64,000 nt of DNA from Aerococcus urinae (lineage in GTDB: Bacteria; Bacillota; Bacilli; Lactobacillales; Aerococcaceae), in contig NZ_CP014161.1 of NCBI RefSeq assembly GCF_001543175.1, positions 1,550,001 through 1,614,000 on the forward strand, given 5' to 3'. The position numbers and the translations under genes are program-made. The notes under the pieces are model-generated. The model was given only the letters and a program-made list of their open reading frames with translations, was not told the DNA's origin and ran no database searches. This document shows positions 54,967 through 63,957 of this stretch, one piece after another. Within the stretch, counting starts at the first letter, position 1; the number at the start of each line of letters is the position of its first letter.

Positions 54967-56862
54967 TTAATCGTTGCTGAGGGTAATATTGTCATTGTCC
55001 GCCCCAAAAAGATCAGCCATGGTTTGGGTAAGCGGATCTTGGGATTGTTGGTCTTCCTGTGATAGCCAAGCTGAACTGGGCTCTGCTAGTGGAGCGGTCT
55101 GATCAACTTCCTGGTTTTCATGAGCATCGGGCTCTTGGGCAGGGGCTGGACTTGCCGGTTTGTCTGCTTGGCTGGCATCACTATTTTCTTTCTCGGCTTG
55201 GGACTGGATCAGTTCATCCTTGCGCCCTTCATGGTAGGCCTTGACATAGCGTCCCCGAGCCTCCTGCCATTGCTCACTTGTCATCACCAGCATCCGGCCG
55301 GGATGGTTGATTTGATTTTGTAAGTGCTTGGCAACGGTCTCTTGTAATTCTTTATCCTCAAAGACCCTTTGGCAGAAAATCTCATAGTCAAAACTCAAGA
55401 CAAAGGCTTCAGGGCTGGCAGCGACCGGCTCGGTTTGATGGAGGAGGGCCTGTTGGACGGTAGGAAGAGATTCGACCACTTGAGACCAAACACTGATGAC
55501 CTGGTTGAGATCAGTCTTTGTGGCCTGGCTCAGAGTCTTATAGATAGCTGAATAGGCTGGCTTAAATTGGCCTTGGAGCTTTTTCGGTCGCTTGTCACTC
55601 GCCGGCTTAGCTTCCTCTTTAGCAGGGGCTGGGCTTGCCGGAGAAGGGTCTTGCCCCCCTTTTACTTGGGCGATTTCTTGCTTTAAGGCTTGAACTTCTT
55701 GCTTTATTTGAGCTAATTGCTGAACTCCCCCATCACTTGGAGCCTGCATAGCCGCTCTAGAGGAACTGCTTTCCCCTGTAGGCAAGTCGGCTAACTTAAT
55801 AGTAGCCACTTCTAAATAAATATCACCTTGGATGGCAAAACGGATATCTTCTTGGACCGAGCGAAATTCCTTCATCATTTGGTAAATCAATTCACGGTCT
55901 AAGCTCTTGGCCAAGTCATAGAAGGACTGGTCATAGTTTTTCATCAGGTCTGTGTCTTGAGCCCCTTGACTTTGCTTAGCTAGTAAGAGGTCGCGGGTAA
56001 AAAGCAGCATCTCTTCGACAAAACGGCTAGCTTCCCGGCCAGCTTGAAGGATCTGCCTTAGAACGGCCAACGCTTGGTCAGTATCTTCTTGTCCTAGAGC
56101 TTCAACATAGGCAATTTTTTGCTCATCGCTTAAAATCCCCGTCACTTGCCGGGTCATGGCCGTGGTAATCTCGCCTTGGGAGAAAGAAATCACCTGGTCC
56201 AACAAACTCAAAGCATCCCGCATGCCCCCATTGGCATCTTGGGCAATTAATTCCAAGGCCTCAGCTTCATAAGTAACCCCTTCTTGGCCTAAGATATAGG
56301 CCATCCGGTCCTTAATAGCTTGGTTAGACAGCCGCTTAAAGTCAAAACGTTGGGTCCGTGAAATCACTGTCGCTGGAATTTTATGTGCTTCAGTAGTCGC
56401 TAAGATGAAGATGACCCGGCTGGGTGGCTCTTCCAAGGTTTTTAACAGGGCATTAAAGGCCCCGGTTGAGAGCATGTGGACTTCATCAATAATGTAGACC
56501 TTGTAATTCGCTTCGGTAGGCGCATAGCGGACCTTATCGCGGATATCACGGATTTCCTCCACCCCATTGTTAGAGGCCGCGTCGATTTCAATCACATCTG
56601 CCAAGCGGCCTTCAGTAATAGCTTGGCAGAGATGGCATTGATTGCAGGGTTCCCCATCACTTTGATTGGGACAGTTAATCGCCTTAGCAAAAATTTTAGC
56701 CGCACTGGTCTTTCCTGTCCCCCGCGGTCCATTAAACAAATAGGCGTGGCTGGTCTTATCTTGATTGATGGCGTTCTTCAAGGTCCTTGAAACCGCTTCT
56801 TGGCCGACAATATCAGCAAAGGTCTGCGGCCGCCACTTCCGGTATAAAGCTTGATAACTCAT
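54967..56862 (-). CDS. dnaX: DNA polymerase III tau/gamma subunit
   Basis: Clamp-loader ATPase and replisome organiser, 631 residues. Walker A FNGPRGTGKTSAAK (about 42-55), a zinc module CPNQSDGEPCNQCHLC, Walker B VYIIDEVHML, and SRC-like sensor-I region (ILATTEAHKIPATVISR) are present. The ~260-residue C-terminal region is Pro/Ala/Gln-rich with a tau-type domain (KPAYSAIYKTLSQATKTDL). The ATG at 56862 is chosen because GGGAGG lies five bases upstream; the preceding ATG is too close. No slippery A-run frameshift site typical of E. coli gamma was noticed. It follows the SRP RNA gene. Confidence 0.96.
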   Translation of the reverse strand: MSYQALYRKWRPQTFADIVGQEAVSRTLKNAINQDKTSHAYLFNGPRGTGKTSAAKIFAKAINCPNQSDGEPCNQCHLCQAITEGRLADVIEIDAASNNGVEEIRDIRDKVRYAPTEANYKVYIIDEVHMLSTGAFNALLKTLEEPPSRVIFILATTEAHKIPATVISRTQRFDFKRLSNQAIKDRMAYILGQEGVTYEAEALELIAQDANGGMRDALSLLDQVISFSQGEITTAMTRQVTGILSDEQKIAYVEALGQEDTDQALAVLRQILQAGREASRFVEEMLLFTRDLLLAKQSQGAQDTDLMKNYDQSFYDLAKSLDRELIYQMMKEFRSVQEDIRFAIQGDIYLEVATIKLADLPTGESSSSRAAMQAPSDGGVQQLAQIKQEVQALKQEIAQVKGGQDPSPASPAPAKEEAKPASDKRPKKLQGQFKPAYSAIYKTLSQATKTDLNQVISVWSQVVESLPTVQQALLHQTEPVAASPEAFVLSFDYEIFCQRVFEDKELQETVAKHLQNQINHPGRMLVMTSEQWQEARGRYVKAYHEGRKDELIQSQAEKENSDASQADKPASPAPAQEPDAHENQEVDQTAPLAEPSSAWLSQEDQQSQDPLTQTMADLFGADNDNITLSND

Positions 56863-57021
56863 CATGGCCTCCCTTCCTTCATTCTCAACCATTATAACCA
56901 AATCCCCCCTAGATATCCACGAATGAGATAAAATAGTTCCCGCTCAAATAAGTAGTCAAAGCCAGTTTTTTAGGCAAGCTCTTAGGGATTAGGGGCAAAT
57001 TCTTAGTCATTTTTTTGAAAA

Positions 57022-57050
57022 TAAAAAAGTTGGAACTTCTGTCCCAACCT
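57022..57050 (-). terminator. Terminator of the SRP RNA gene
   Basis: GGTTGGGAC-type stem pairing with GTTCCAACT (loop AGAA), followed by TTTTTTATTTTC on the minus strand. Confidence 0.75.
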
Positions 57051-57059
57051 TGAATAAGT

Positions 57060-57156
57060 GCATAACGTACAACACAAGACAAGCAATGCTTATAGCTGCT
57101 TCCTTCCGGATCTGACTCGGTTCACATCCTTGCCTTTGTCGTACGGTCTTTCGACA
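57060..57156 (-). ncRNA. ffs: Signal recognition particle RNA (small 4.5S-type)
   Basis: The minus strand contains GAACCGAGTCAGATCCGGAAGGAAGCAGC's core elements AGATCCGGAAGGAAGCAGC, the Ffh-binding domain IV hairpin, and closing helices CGTACGACA / TGTTGTACG. About 97 nt, so the short form without an Alu domain typical of Lactobacillales. It lies between tadA and dnaX, the conserved Bacilli position. RNA ends are estimated from pairing and promoter. Confidence 0.92.
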
Positions 57157-57162
57157 AACTAT

Positions 57163-57192
57163 ATACTAGCATGATTTTGCCTGACTTGTCAA
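57163..57192 (-). promoter_or_regulatory. SRP RNA promoter
   Basis: Minus strand TTGACA (57187-57192), 18-base spacer, TAGTAT (57163-57168), overlapping the end of tadA. The predicted start near 57156 agrees with the RNA's 5' helix. Confidence 0.65.
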
Positions 57193-57195
57193 ACC

Positions 57196-57684
57196 CTAAG
57201 GCCTGGGTTTACGGGAAGCGGCTTTGCGGCGCTTACGCAGGTCCTTAAAAAAGCTTTTGAGGAGTTGACTGCATTCCTCTCCCCTTAGGCCACTGACTAA
57301 GTCGACTTGGTGGTTGAGCCTAGGATCTTGGACCAAGTTCATCAAGGACCCACACGTTCCCGCCTTAGGATCGCTAGCCCCAAAGTAGAGGCAACGAATC
57401 CGACTCAGGACAATGGCCCCACTGCACATGCTACAAGGCTCCAAGGTAACGTAGAGATCAACATCTTTCAAACGCCAATTATTTAAGTAGCGGTTGGCCT
57501 GGCGGATGGCCTGCATTTCGGCATGGTCAGTGGCATCCTGACTCTGCTCCCGTAAGTTATAGCCCCATCCAATCACCTGGCCCTGGTAGACAGCCACTGC
57601 CCCGATCGGCACCTCATCGATGGCCTGGGCCTTTTTGGCCTGGTCAATCGCTGCTTGCATAAAATCATCTGCCCTCTCATCCAT
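57196..57684 (-). CDS. tadA: tRNA(adenine34) deaminase
   Basis: Converts A34 to inosine in tRNA-Arg(ACG). The 162-residue protein has the zinc and catalytic motif DHAEMQAIRQAN (His-Ala-Glu, about residue 53) and EPCSMCSGAIVLSRI with the two zinc cysteines, as well as VPIGAVAV and a basic C-terminal tail. Length is normal. It is followed by the SRP RNA and dnaX, as in Bacillus. GGGGGATG precedes the ATG. Confidence 0.95.
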   Translation of the reverse strand: MDERADDFMQAAIDQAKKAQAIDEVPIGAVAVYQGQVIGWGYNLREQSQDATDHAEMQAIRQANRYLNNWRLKDVDLYVTLEPCSMCSGAIVLSRIRCLYFGASDPKAGTCGSLMNLVQDPRLNHQVDLVSGLRGEECSQLLKSFFKDLRKRRKAASRKPRP

Positions 57685-57761
57685 AGCTCATCCCCCTTTC
57701 TCTTCCTTTCCCTTGATTATAAGCAATATTTATCGACAGGGGCAAGCAAATAATATCAATA

Positions 57762-57936
57762 TGCATTCGTTCTGCTTTTAAAATTTAGTCGTTAAAAAGC
57801 CATGGCACCGGTTCGGACCAAGGTTCCTCACCTAGCGAGCTTCAAACGGCTAGTACGGCTAGCGCTAACTAGCCGTAATTCACATCGCTTGCTGCTTCAT
57901 GGCTAACGACTAATTTCAAAGCGCCACTACTGCTCT
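57762..57936. repeat. MITE-like repeat, copy 1
   Basis: About 175 bases in the 340-base gap between panE-like gene and tadA. It starts ATTCGTTCTGCTTTTAAAAT, has GTCGTTAAAAAGCCATGGCA, a middle with CTAGCGAGC and CAAACGGCTAGTACGG, and ends CATGGCTAACGACTAATTTCA then AAGCGCCACTAC. The ends GTCGTTAAAAAGCCATG and CATGGCTAACGAC are inverted. Copy 2 at 59102-59272 is ~75% alike in the same orientation. No gene inside. Confidence 0.75.
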
Positions 57937-57974
57937 AAAATATCTTTCCCAAATATATAATAACTTTCAATAAA

Positions 57975-58016
57975 CTAAAAAGTCCTCCAATCTTTCAAAA
58001 GATCAAAGAGGACTTC
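57975..58016 (-). terminator. Terminator of the panE-like gene
   Basis: AAGTCCTC (57980-57987) pairs with GAGGACTT (58008-58015) with TTTTTAGTTT following on the minus strand. Confidence 0.8.
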
Positions 58017-58024
58017 AATTAAGA

Positions 58025-58969
58025 TTATTTTGCACCGAGTAATTGTTCTTTGGTATGAACCAGGCTAGTTAAGAATTGGTTATAAGGGGTTGGTACATTG
58101 AGTTTTTCACCCTTTTGAGCCACGGCTCCATTGATATAGTCGATTTCAGTCAGGCGGTTATTGGTGATCAAGTCTTGGTACATGGAAGGGAAGTGGCCAC
58201 CAATGGTTTCGCGGTTGAAGCATTCACCCACGTGGTCAATCATTTCATCCAGGTCCATTTCCACACCTTCTGCATTCGCCACGTCAACCACTTCTTTGAC
58301 TAATTGATTAATGAGGTCGTGGGAAGCTTGGGCATCTCCCAAGTCTGCCATATTACATTCTAAAATCGTACAGAGGCCGTTCATGGTGGCGTTGACGCAG
58401 ACCTTCTTGTAGATCAGGTAGAAAATTTCCTTTTCATAAACCCCATTCAAGCCTACTTCATCGAGTAAAGCCACGATGTCTTTAGCAGCCGCTGTCGCCT
58501 CTTCGCTCTTACCCAGGTTAAGGAGGTTAACATAGCCATTACCGAATAATTTCGGACGGCCAGGCCCTTCTAAACCAGCGGTCCACATGGTGTTTCCTAG
58601 GACAATTTGTTCATCATCAAAATATTTACGGAGGATATCATCGTAACCAATTCCGTTCATGAGACATAAAACCTTGGTTTGGTCAGTCACAATGGAGCGA
58701 GTTGCTTGGATAGCATCCTCCAATTGCATGGCCTTGGTAAAGACAATCAGTAAGTCTGCCTTCAAGTCCGGATCAACGTCATCAATTGGATAAATGTCAA
58801 TATCCACTTGGACCTCTTCTCCGTTATAGTTGGCCCGGATACCATGTTCACGAATGGCTTCAATATTCTTATCCCAACCATCGAGTAAGGTCACATCCTT
58901 GCCAGCTTTTTTTAGCATTAACCCAAAACGGGAACCCATACCACCGGCACCTAATATAACAATTTTCAT
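58025..58969 (-). CDS. 2-dehydropantoate 2-reductase family protein (PanE/ApbA)
   Basis: A 314-residue NADPH-dependent ketoacid reductase. GAGGMGSRFG (7-16) is the Rossmann loop. VLCLMNGIGYDDIL, LGNTMWTAG, a catalytic-Lys region YKKVCVNATMNGLCTIL and HFPSMYQDL / NRLTEIDYINGAV mark the family. It makes pantoate for CoA or reduces a related keto acid; with no panB or panC nearby the pantothenate role is open. GGAGG precedes the ATG. It is bracketed by two MITE-like direct repeats. Confidence 0.87.
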   Translation of the reverse strand: MKIVILGAGGMGSRFGLMLKKAGKDVTLLDGWDKNIEAIREHGIRANYNGEEVQVDIDIYPIDDVDPDLKADLLIVFTKAMQLEDAIQATRSIVTDQTKVLCLMNGIGYDDILRKYFDDEQIVLGNTMWTAGLEGPGRPKLFGNGYVNLLNLGKSEEATAAAKDIVALLDEVGLNGVYEKEIFYLIYKKVCVNATMNGLCTILECNMADLGDAQASHDLINQLVKEVVDVANAEGVEMDLDEMIDHVGECFNRETIGGHFPSMYQDLITNNRLTEIDYINGAVAQKGEKLNVPTPYNQFLTSLVHTKEQLLGAK

Positions 58970-59101
58970 TGTGTTTCCTCCTTCACTGATTTTCTAATAC
59001 ATTTTGCAAATTTACTTTAATCTATTGTAGCACGGATCTAGCCATTTAGAAAAAGCTTTTATTAATAATGAAAAATTCTTTATTAAATGCTCTCAATGAG
59101 T

Positions 59102-59272
59102 ATTCGTTCTGCTTTTGAATTTTGGTCGTTAAAAAGCCATGGCACCGACTCGAGCGCAAGGTCTCTCGCCTAGCGAGACTCAAACGGCTCGTATGGCTGA
59201 CGCCTACGATCCATAATTCGCTACGCTTGCTTGTTCATGGCTAACGACCCAATTCAAAGCGCCACTCCTACT
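59102..59272. repeat. MITE-like repeat, copy 2
   Basis: About 171 bases in the 457-base gap between the small membrane protein and the panE-like gene, with ends GTCGTTAAAAAGCCATG and CATGGCTAACGAC and outer GCTTTTGAATTTTGG / CCAATTCAAAGCGC. Direct repeat of copy 1. The rest of the gap holds the panE-like gene's upstream region and a terminator, no gene. Confidence 0.75.
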
Positions 59273-59337
59273 CACATCTCTCTACCCAAAAACCATATTC
59301 AATTAATGCTCATAAAGAGTAAAATGAAAGAACGCAA

Positions 59338-59379
59338 GAAAAAAGCGGCATGACCGAGTCTATAGTCATCACCGCTTTT
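59338..59379 (-). terminator. Terminator of the small membrane protein gene
   Basis: AAAAGCGG (59341-59348) pairs with CCGCTTTT (59372-59379), inner TGAC/GTCA, with TTTTTTCTT on the minus strand. Confidence 0.8.
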
Positions 59380-59427
59380 AAGTAAAGGATTCGTTTTTAG
59401 CTCTTTAAGGCTCTAGCTGATGAGCGT

Positions 59428-59640
59428 TTAGGCAAAACGTTCTACCCATTCAGGCAAATCGAGTTGATCAACTTGTTTAGCTAGACGTTTTCCTTGCTTT
59501 TGAGCCTTGTTAGAAACATCGTCCCAAGCCTTGCTTAGGGTTTGGTTTTGGTCTTCTTCATACATTGCTAAGGCCACAACGGCTGTAATCGCAGCAGCTG
59601 TTCCTAAACCAATTAACACTAATTTTGTTGTCTTGTCCAT
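59428..59640 (-). CDS. Small single-span membrane protein
   Basis: A 70-residue protein: MDKTTK, one membrane helix (LVLIGLGTAAAITAVVALAM, about 7-26), then a charged amphipathic helix (SKAWDDVSNKAQKQGKRLAKQVDQL). It resembles YtxH-like envelope/stress proteins in layout, without a firm family. AGGAGG lies six bases before the ATG at 59640. It follows clpC by 66 bases on the same strand, so may be in the CtsR regulon by read-through. Confidence 0.72.
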   Translation of the reverse strand: MDKTTKLVLIGLGTAAAITAVVALAMYEEDQNQTLSKAWDDVSNKAQKQGKRLAKQVDQLDLPEWVERFA

Positions 59641-59706
59641 AGTAACCCTCCTCTTTTTAAGCTTGTCTTTATCATACACTAAAAGCGATATAAAGTCTTC
59701 TTTGGA

Positions 59707-62226
59707 CTATCCTAGGGACAGACTTTCCTCGACTTTGTCCAGGTCAGCCTGGCTTTCACTACCGTCTCCATGTTTAGTACGGATGTAAAAAGTCCCTTGG
59801 CGGCTACCCACTTGGAGGCTGTCCCCAGCTTGGACCTTGCCTTTAATCAAGAGATCACTCAGGGCATCTTCAATTTGCCGTTGGATGAGGCGGCGAACTG
59901 GCCGGGCGCCCATTTCTGGGTCATAACCCTCCTTAGCCAATTGCTTAATGGCCCCATTGGTAAAGCGCAAGGTCAAGCCTTGTTCTTCCACTTGTTGGCT
60001 AATTTGGTCAGTAAATTTGCGGACAATATCCTTCAAGTGGTCTTGACTTAAGGCGTGGAAGACAATCACTTCATCCACCCGGTTAAGGAACTCCGGTCTG
60101 AAGGTTTTCTTTAAGGCTTCCAAGATCCGCTTCTTCATGGTTTGATAGTCTTTTTGTTGGTTATCTTGACCAAAGCCGACCAGTTTTTCATCCCGTAATT
60201 CAGTGGCCCCAATATTGGAGGTCATGATGACCACTGTATTTCTAAAGTCCACCATCCGGCCCTTACTATCGGTAATATAACCGTCATCAAGGACTTGGAG
60301 TAAGAGGTCAAAGACGTCGGGATGGGCCTTTTCAATTTCATCAAAGAGGACAATGGAGTAAGGATGTTGACGGATCTTCTCAGTCAGTTGGCCCCCTTCT
60401 TCATAGCCAATATAACCTGGTGCTGAACCGATCATCCGGCTGGAAGAATATTTCTCCATGTATTCGGACATATCTAGACGAATCAGGGCCTCTTCCGAAC
60501 CAAAGAGGGTTTCGGCTAAGGTCTTGGCCAATTCGGTTTTCCCGACCCCGGTTGGGCCAAGGAACATAAAGGAACCGATGGGCTTGTTTCTTTGGCCAAG
60601 GCCGCTGCGTGAGCGTTTAATGGCCCGGGCCACTGCATTGACCGCTTCATCTTGACCTTTGACCCGGTCATGGAGGCGGTCCTCTAAATGGATCAAGCGT
60701 TCATTATCACTTTGACTCAGTTCTTGAACCGGGATACCGGTCCAAGAATGAATCAAGTTTTGCACGTCTTGACTAGTCAGACTGAGGTCATAAGCTTCTT
60801 GGCTGTCCTGGTCGCCTTCATCTACTTCCAAGCGACTAAGTTCTCTGACGAGGTTGGCTTGTTGGGCATGGACCGCGGCTGCCTTTTGAAAGGCTTGGTT
60901 ACGGACATGGTATTCCTTTTCTTGGTTGAGGCGCTTCAATTCCTGTTCGATTTGGTATTTCTTCCGACGCCCACTATTGGCCACTGGATTGTCCAAGCGC
61001 TTAGTTGCCGCCGCTTCATCCATGACATCAATCGCCTTATCAGGAAGGAAGCGGTCTGACAGGTAACGGGAGCTTAAACGCACACAGGTGGTAATACTCT
61101 CATCAGGGATGGCCACTTGGTGGTGTTTTTCATAAGCGGGCCGGATCCCTTTCAAGATTTCTTCAGTTTCCGCTAGGCTAGGTTCTTCGACTAAAATCTT
61201 AGCAAAACGTCTTTCCAAGGCGGCATCTTTTTCGATGTATTTTTGGTATTCGTTGAGGGTAGTGGCCCCGATCAATTGGACCTGTCCCCGACTTAAGGCA
61301 GGTTTTAGAAGGTTAGAAGCATCAATGGCTCCTTCAGCTCCCCCAGCCCCAATAATGGTATGGATTTCATCGATAAAGAGAATAATATTGCCTTGGTCTT
61401 CAATTTCTTCGATTAAGTGTTTCATCCGGTCTTCAAATTCACCGCGGTACTTGGTCCCAGCCACTAAAGATCCGATGTCTAGGACCATGAGTCGTTTATC
61501 CAGCATGTTTTCTGGGACTTGCTGTTGGCTCATTTGGATAGCTAAGGCTTCGACAATGGCAGTCTTACCGACCCCAGGTTCACCAACCAGGACCGGATTA
61601 TTCTTGGTCCGACGGCTTAAGACCTGCATGAGCCGGCGCATTTCTTGCTGGCGGCCGATCACTGGGTCCAACTTGCCGTCCTTAGCGGCTTGGGTCAGAT
61701 CCTTAGCAATACTATCCAAGGTTGGGGTCTTGCTTTTGCTTGGCTTACCCAACGGTTTTTTGGTCCGATTTCTGACCGGTTCTTTTTGGCCCAGCATCTG
61801 ATAGACATCACTACGCAAACGATTAACATCTATATCGAGATTTTTCAGCAGGCGGTTGGCCAGGGTTTCTTCATTAATGAGTGCGAGTAATAAGTGCTCA
61901 GTACCAATTAAGGAAGCTTGCATAGACTTGGCCAAGTCTTTGGCTTGGTTCAAGACTTCTTGCATGCGTGGGGAAAACTGCACATAGTCTTCCTGGCTCT
62001 TGGCTGAATCGCTGGTCCCGTAGCCGGTCACAAATTCAATCTCTTCGCGAAGACTCTCATAACTTGGCAAGTAGTCGCTTAAGACGGCATGAGCAACACC
62101 TTCACTTTCGCGGTATAAGCCCAAAAGCATATGCTCGCTACCAATGGCTGGATGACGGAAGTATTCAGCTTCTTCTTTGGCAAATCCAATCGCGGTCTTG
62201 GCTTTTTCAGTATAGATGTCTTTCAT
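59707..62226 (-). CDS. clpC: ATP-dependent Clp protease ATP-binding subunit ClpC
   Basis: Hsp100 unfoldase feeding ClpP. The 839-residue protein has two N-terminal Clp-N repeats (1-145), AAA-1 with Walker A GEPGVGKTAIVEAL and Walker B ILFIDEIHTIIGAG, a middle (M) domain coiled coil (about 420-475), AAA-2 with GPTGVGKTELAKTL and VLFDEIEKAHPDV, and the C-terminal D2-small domain. Order and length fit ClpC. It lies 30 bases after ctsR. mcsA and mcsB are not between them, as usual in Lactobacillales. Confidence 0.96.
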   Translation of the reverse strand: MKDIYTEKAKTAIGFAKEEAEYFRHPAIGSEHMLLGLYRESEGVAHAVLSDYLPSYESLREEIEFVTGYGTSDSAKSQEDYVQFSPRMQEVLNQAKDLAKSMQASLIGTEHLLLALINEETLANRLLKNLDIDVNRLRSDVYQMLGQKEPVRNRTKKPLGKPSKSKTPTLDSIAKDLTQAAKDGKLDPVIGRQQEMRRLMQVLSRRTKNNPVLVGEPGVGKTAIVEALAIQMSQQQVPENMLDKRLMVLDIGSLVAGTKYRGEFEDRMKHLIEEIEDQGNIILFIDEIHTIIGAGGAEGAIDASNLLKPALSRGQVQLIGATTLNEYQKYIEKDAALERRFAKILVEEPSLAETEEILKGIRPAYEKHHQVAIPDESITTCVRLSSRYLSDRFLPDKAIDVMDEAAATKRLDNPVANSGRRKKYQIEQELKRLNQEKEYHVRNQAFQKAAAVHAQQANLVRELSRLEVDEGDQDSQEAYDLSLTSQDVQNLIHSWTGIPVQELSQSDNERLIHLEDRLHDRVKGQDEAVNAVARAIKRSRSGLGQRNKPIGSFMFLGPTGVGKTELAKTLAETLFGSEEALIRLDMSEYMEKYSSSRMIGSAPGYIGYEEGGQLTEKIRQHPYSIVLFDEIEKAHPDVFDLLLQVLDDGYITDSKGRMVDFRNTVVIMTSNIGATELRDEKLVGFGQDNQQKDYQTMKKRILEALKKTFRPEFLNRVDEVIVFHALSQDHLKDIVRKFTDQISQQVEEQGLTLRFTNGAIKQLAKEGYDPEMGARPVRRLIQRQIEDALSDLLIKGKVQAGDSLQVGSRQGTFYIRTKHGDGSESQADLDKVEESLSLG

Positions 62227-62256
62227 AATTGTCTCCTTTTCTAATTACCGGAGTAA

Positions 62257-62715
62257 TTAGTGATATTTCAAATGTTCTAGCATGTTCCTAAGTATCACTG
62301 CGCGGACACGGTCCGGGGATTTGAAATTAGACATGACTTGCTTGTCAATGGCTGAGTGCATGATAGCCGCCTCGCTCTCGCTGAGCAGTTCATTCTTCAT
62401 CAAATTGGTGAGAATCGATACAGCATCGCGCAAGGAAATGTCGTTCCCTACTAGGCTAATCATATTATCAATATAGTCCGCATCGTCGATAATATTCAAT
62501 TTCATAATTCTGATATAACCGCCACCACCCCGCTTACTTTCGACTTGATAGCCTTGCTTGGGGGTAAATCGCGTATTAATCACATAATTAATCTGTGAAG
62601 GCACGCACTCAAAGCGGTCAGCAATTTCACTCCGTCTGATTTCGACCCGTTCAGTATCTTGAAGCACCTCTTTGAGATAGGCTTCAATAATATCTGACAT
62701 ATTCCGGTTGCTCAT
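62257..62715 (-). CDS. ctsR: Transcriptional repressor CtsR
   Basis: Represses clp genes at normal temperature. The 152-residue protein has the N-terminal winged helix (SDIIEAYLKEVL, RRSEIADRFECVPSQINYVINTRFTP), the glycine-rich thermosensing/DNA-wing loop VESKRGGGGYIRI, and a C-terminal dimer domain. The RGGGGYIRI loop is intact. A CtsR box lies upstream of it, so it autoregulates with clpC. Confidence 0.96.
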   Translation of the reverse strand: MSNRNMSDIIEAYLKEVLQDTERVEIRRSEIADRFECVPSQINYVINTRFTPKQGYQVESKRGGGGYIRIMKLNIIDDADYIDNMISLVGNDISLRDAVSILTNLMKNELLSESEAAIMHSAIDKQVMSNFKSPDRVRAVILRNMLEHLKYH

Positions 62716-62737
62716 GTCCTCACCTCCTTCACTAATT

Positions 62738-62754
62738 ATTGACTAACTTTGACT
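62738..62754 (-). promoter_or_regulatory. CtsR operator
   Basis: Minus strand AGTCAAA GTT AGTCAAT, a direct heptad repeat with three-base spacing fitting the consensus RGTCAAA NAN RGTCAAA with one mismatch. It lies just downstream of the ctsR -10, where bound CtsR would block transcription. Confidence 0.88.
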
Positions 62755-62765
62755 AATATACTTTA

Positions 62766-62794
62766 ATAATAAGCAAAAAAAGGGATGAGGTCAA
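62766..62794 (-). promoter_or_regulatory. ctsR-clpC promoter
   Basis: Minus strand TTGACC (62789-62794), 17-base spacer, TATTAT (62766-62771). The expected start is near 62759, adjoining the CtsR box. Confidence 0.75.
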
Positions 62795-62832
62795 CTATTT
62801 AATTCACTAATAGCGACCTCATCGGCTTTGAC

Positions 62833-63957
62833 CTAGTTACGCTGGCTACTTTCTCTTTGGATAAAGTGGTCAGGATCGTAAACCGTGTCTATGGTTATAT
62901 GATTTATATTATATTTTGCCACCAGGGAGCGGATTTTTTGTTTGAGGTCTTCTTGTTCATCAGCGGTTAAGCGACAAGTCAGGACAGTAACACTAGCCAT
63001 ATGCTGTTCCCCATCGGTTGACCAGATATGTAAGTGGGATAAGCCATCAATATCATCGTCTAAGTCTAAGATTTGTTGGCCAATGACTTGGGGATCGATG
63101 CCTTCAGGAACCGCTTGGAGGAAAATTTTAGAAATGTTCAGAAAACGTGGGAAACTTTGGCTGATAATCCAAGCCGCAGTCAAAATCGACAAGAGCGGGT
63201 CGAGGAAATACCAATTGGTAAAGCGTAGGACCACGGAAAGAATCAGGATGGCTACCCACCCGAGGACATCTTCTAAGAGGTGGAGGTTGAGTAATTGTTC
63301 ATTGGCTGACTGGCCCTTATGCATCATCCATGAGCAGTAACCATTAACCACCACCGCAAAGACAGCTACCCAAAACATTCCTGTCACATGAACCGGTTCC
63401 GGGTTAAAGAGCTTGGGAATTGAAGTTATTAAAATAAAGGCCGATCCGAATAATAGAAAGACTGCTGTAATCAGACCCCCTAATAGGGAAAAGCGGCGGT
63501 AGCCGTAGGAATAGCGGTTATCAGCCTCACGGTCAGAAATCTTTTCGAAGAACCAGGCAATGGCAATGGCTAAGACATCGCCCGAGTCGTGGACAGCGTC
63601 AGATAGGATGGCCGCACTGTTTAAGGTCCAACCAAAGAAGGCCTCAAAAACCGTGAAGAAGGCATTTAAAATGAGGACCATGCGCATCTTCTTGGCCGTT
63701 TCCTGGGTATTTTTAAAGCGAAGCTGCTTCGCCTTATCTAATTCCAAGTCTGCTGGGTCTAGGGCAACCAAGGAGAACTGTTCAAAGGCTAAAAAGCGGC
63801 GTAAGTAAAGTAACTCTTCCTGGCGGTTCAAACGAACAATATCCTTGTCCAGTTCAATAGCAAAGCCCTTGTCCTGATTAAGGTCTTGGATTTGCTGGGC
63901 CAGCCAATCATATTGGCTTTGGCTTTCGATACCGACAATCCTGTAAAGTGTTTCCAT
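62833..63957 (-). CDS. Cation diffusion facilitator family metal exporter
   Basis: A 374-residue CDF transporter. Six membrane helices span about 93-285. The metal site SDAVHDSGD (119-127) supplies Asp120, His123, Asp124 and Asp127, and a second HLLEDVLGW pair lies in helix 5; the C-terminal domain shows HLHIWSTDGEQHMASVTV. Probably Zn2+, Mn2+ or Co2+ efflux; the metal is not assignable from sequence. The start at 63957 follows AAGGAGAG. An unusual ~90-residue soluble segment precedes the first helix. It lies alone, upstream of (and in the same orientation as) ctsR. Confidence 0.9.
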   Translation of the reverse strand: METLYRIVGIESQSQYDWLAQQIQDLNQDKGFAIELDKDIVRLNRQEELLYLRRFLAFEQFSLVALDPADLELDKAKQLRFKNTQETAKKMRMVLILNAFFTVFEAFFGWTLNSAAILSDAVHDSGDVLAIAIAWFFEKISDREADNRYSYGYRRFSLLGGLITAVFLLFGSAFILITSIPKLFNPEPVHVTGMFWVAVFAVVVNGYCSWMMHKGQSANEQLLNLHLLEDVLGWVAILILSVVLRFTNWYFLDPLLSILTAAWIISQSFPRFLNISKIFLQAVPEGIDPQVIGQQILDLDDDIDGLSHLHIWSTDGEQHMASVTVLTCRLTADEQEDLKQKIRSLVAKYNINHITIDTVYDPDHFIQRESSQRN

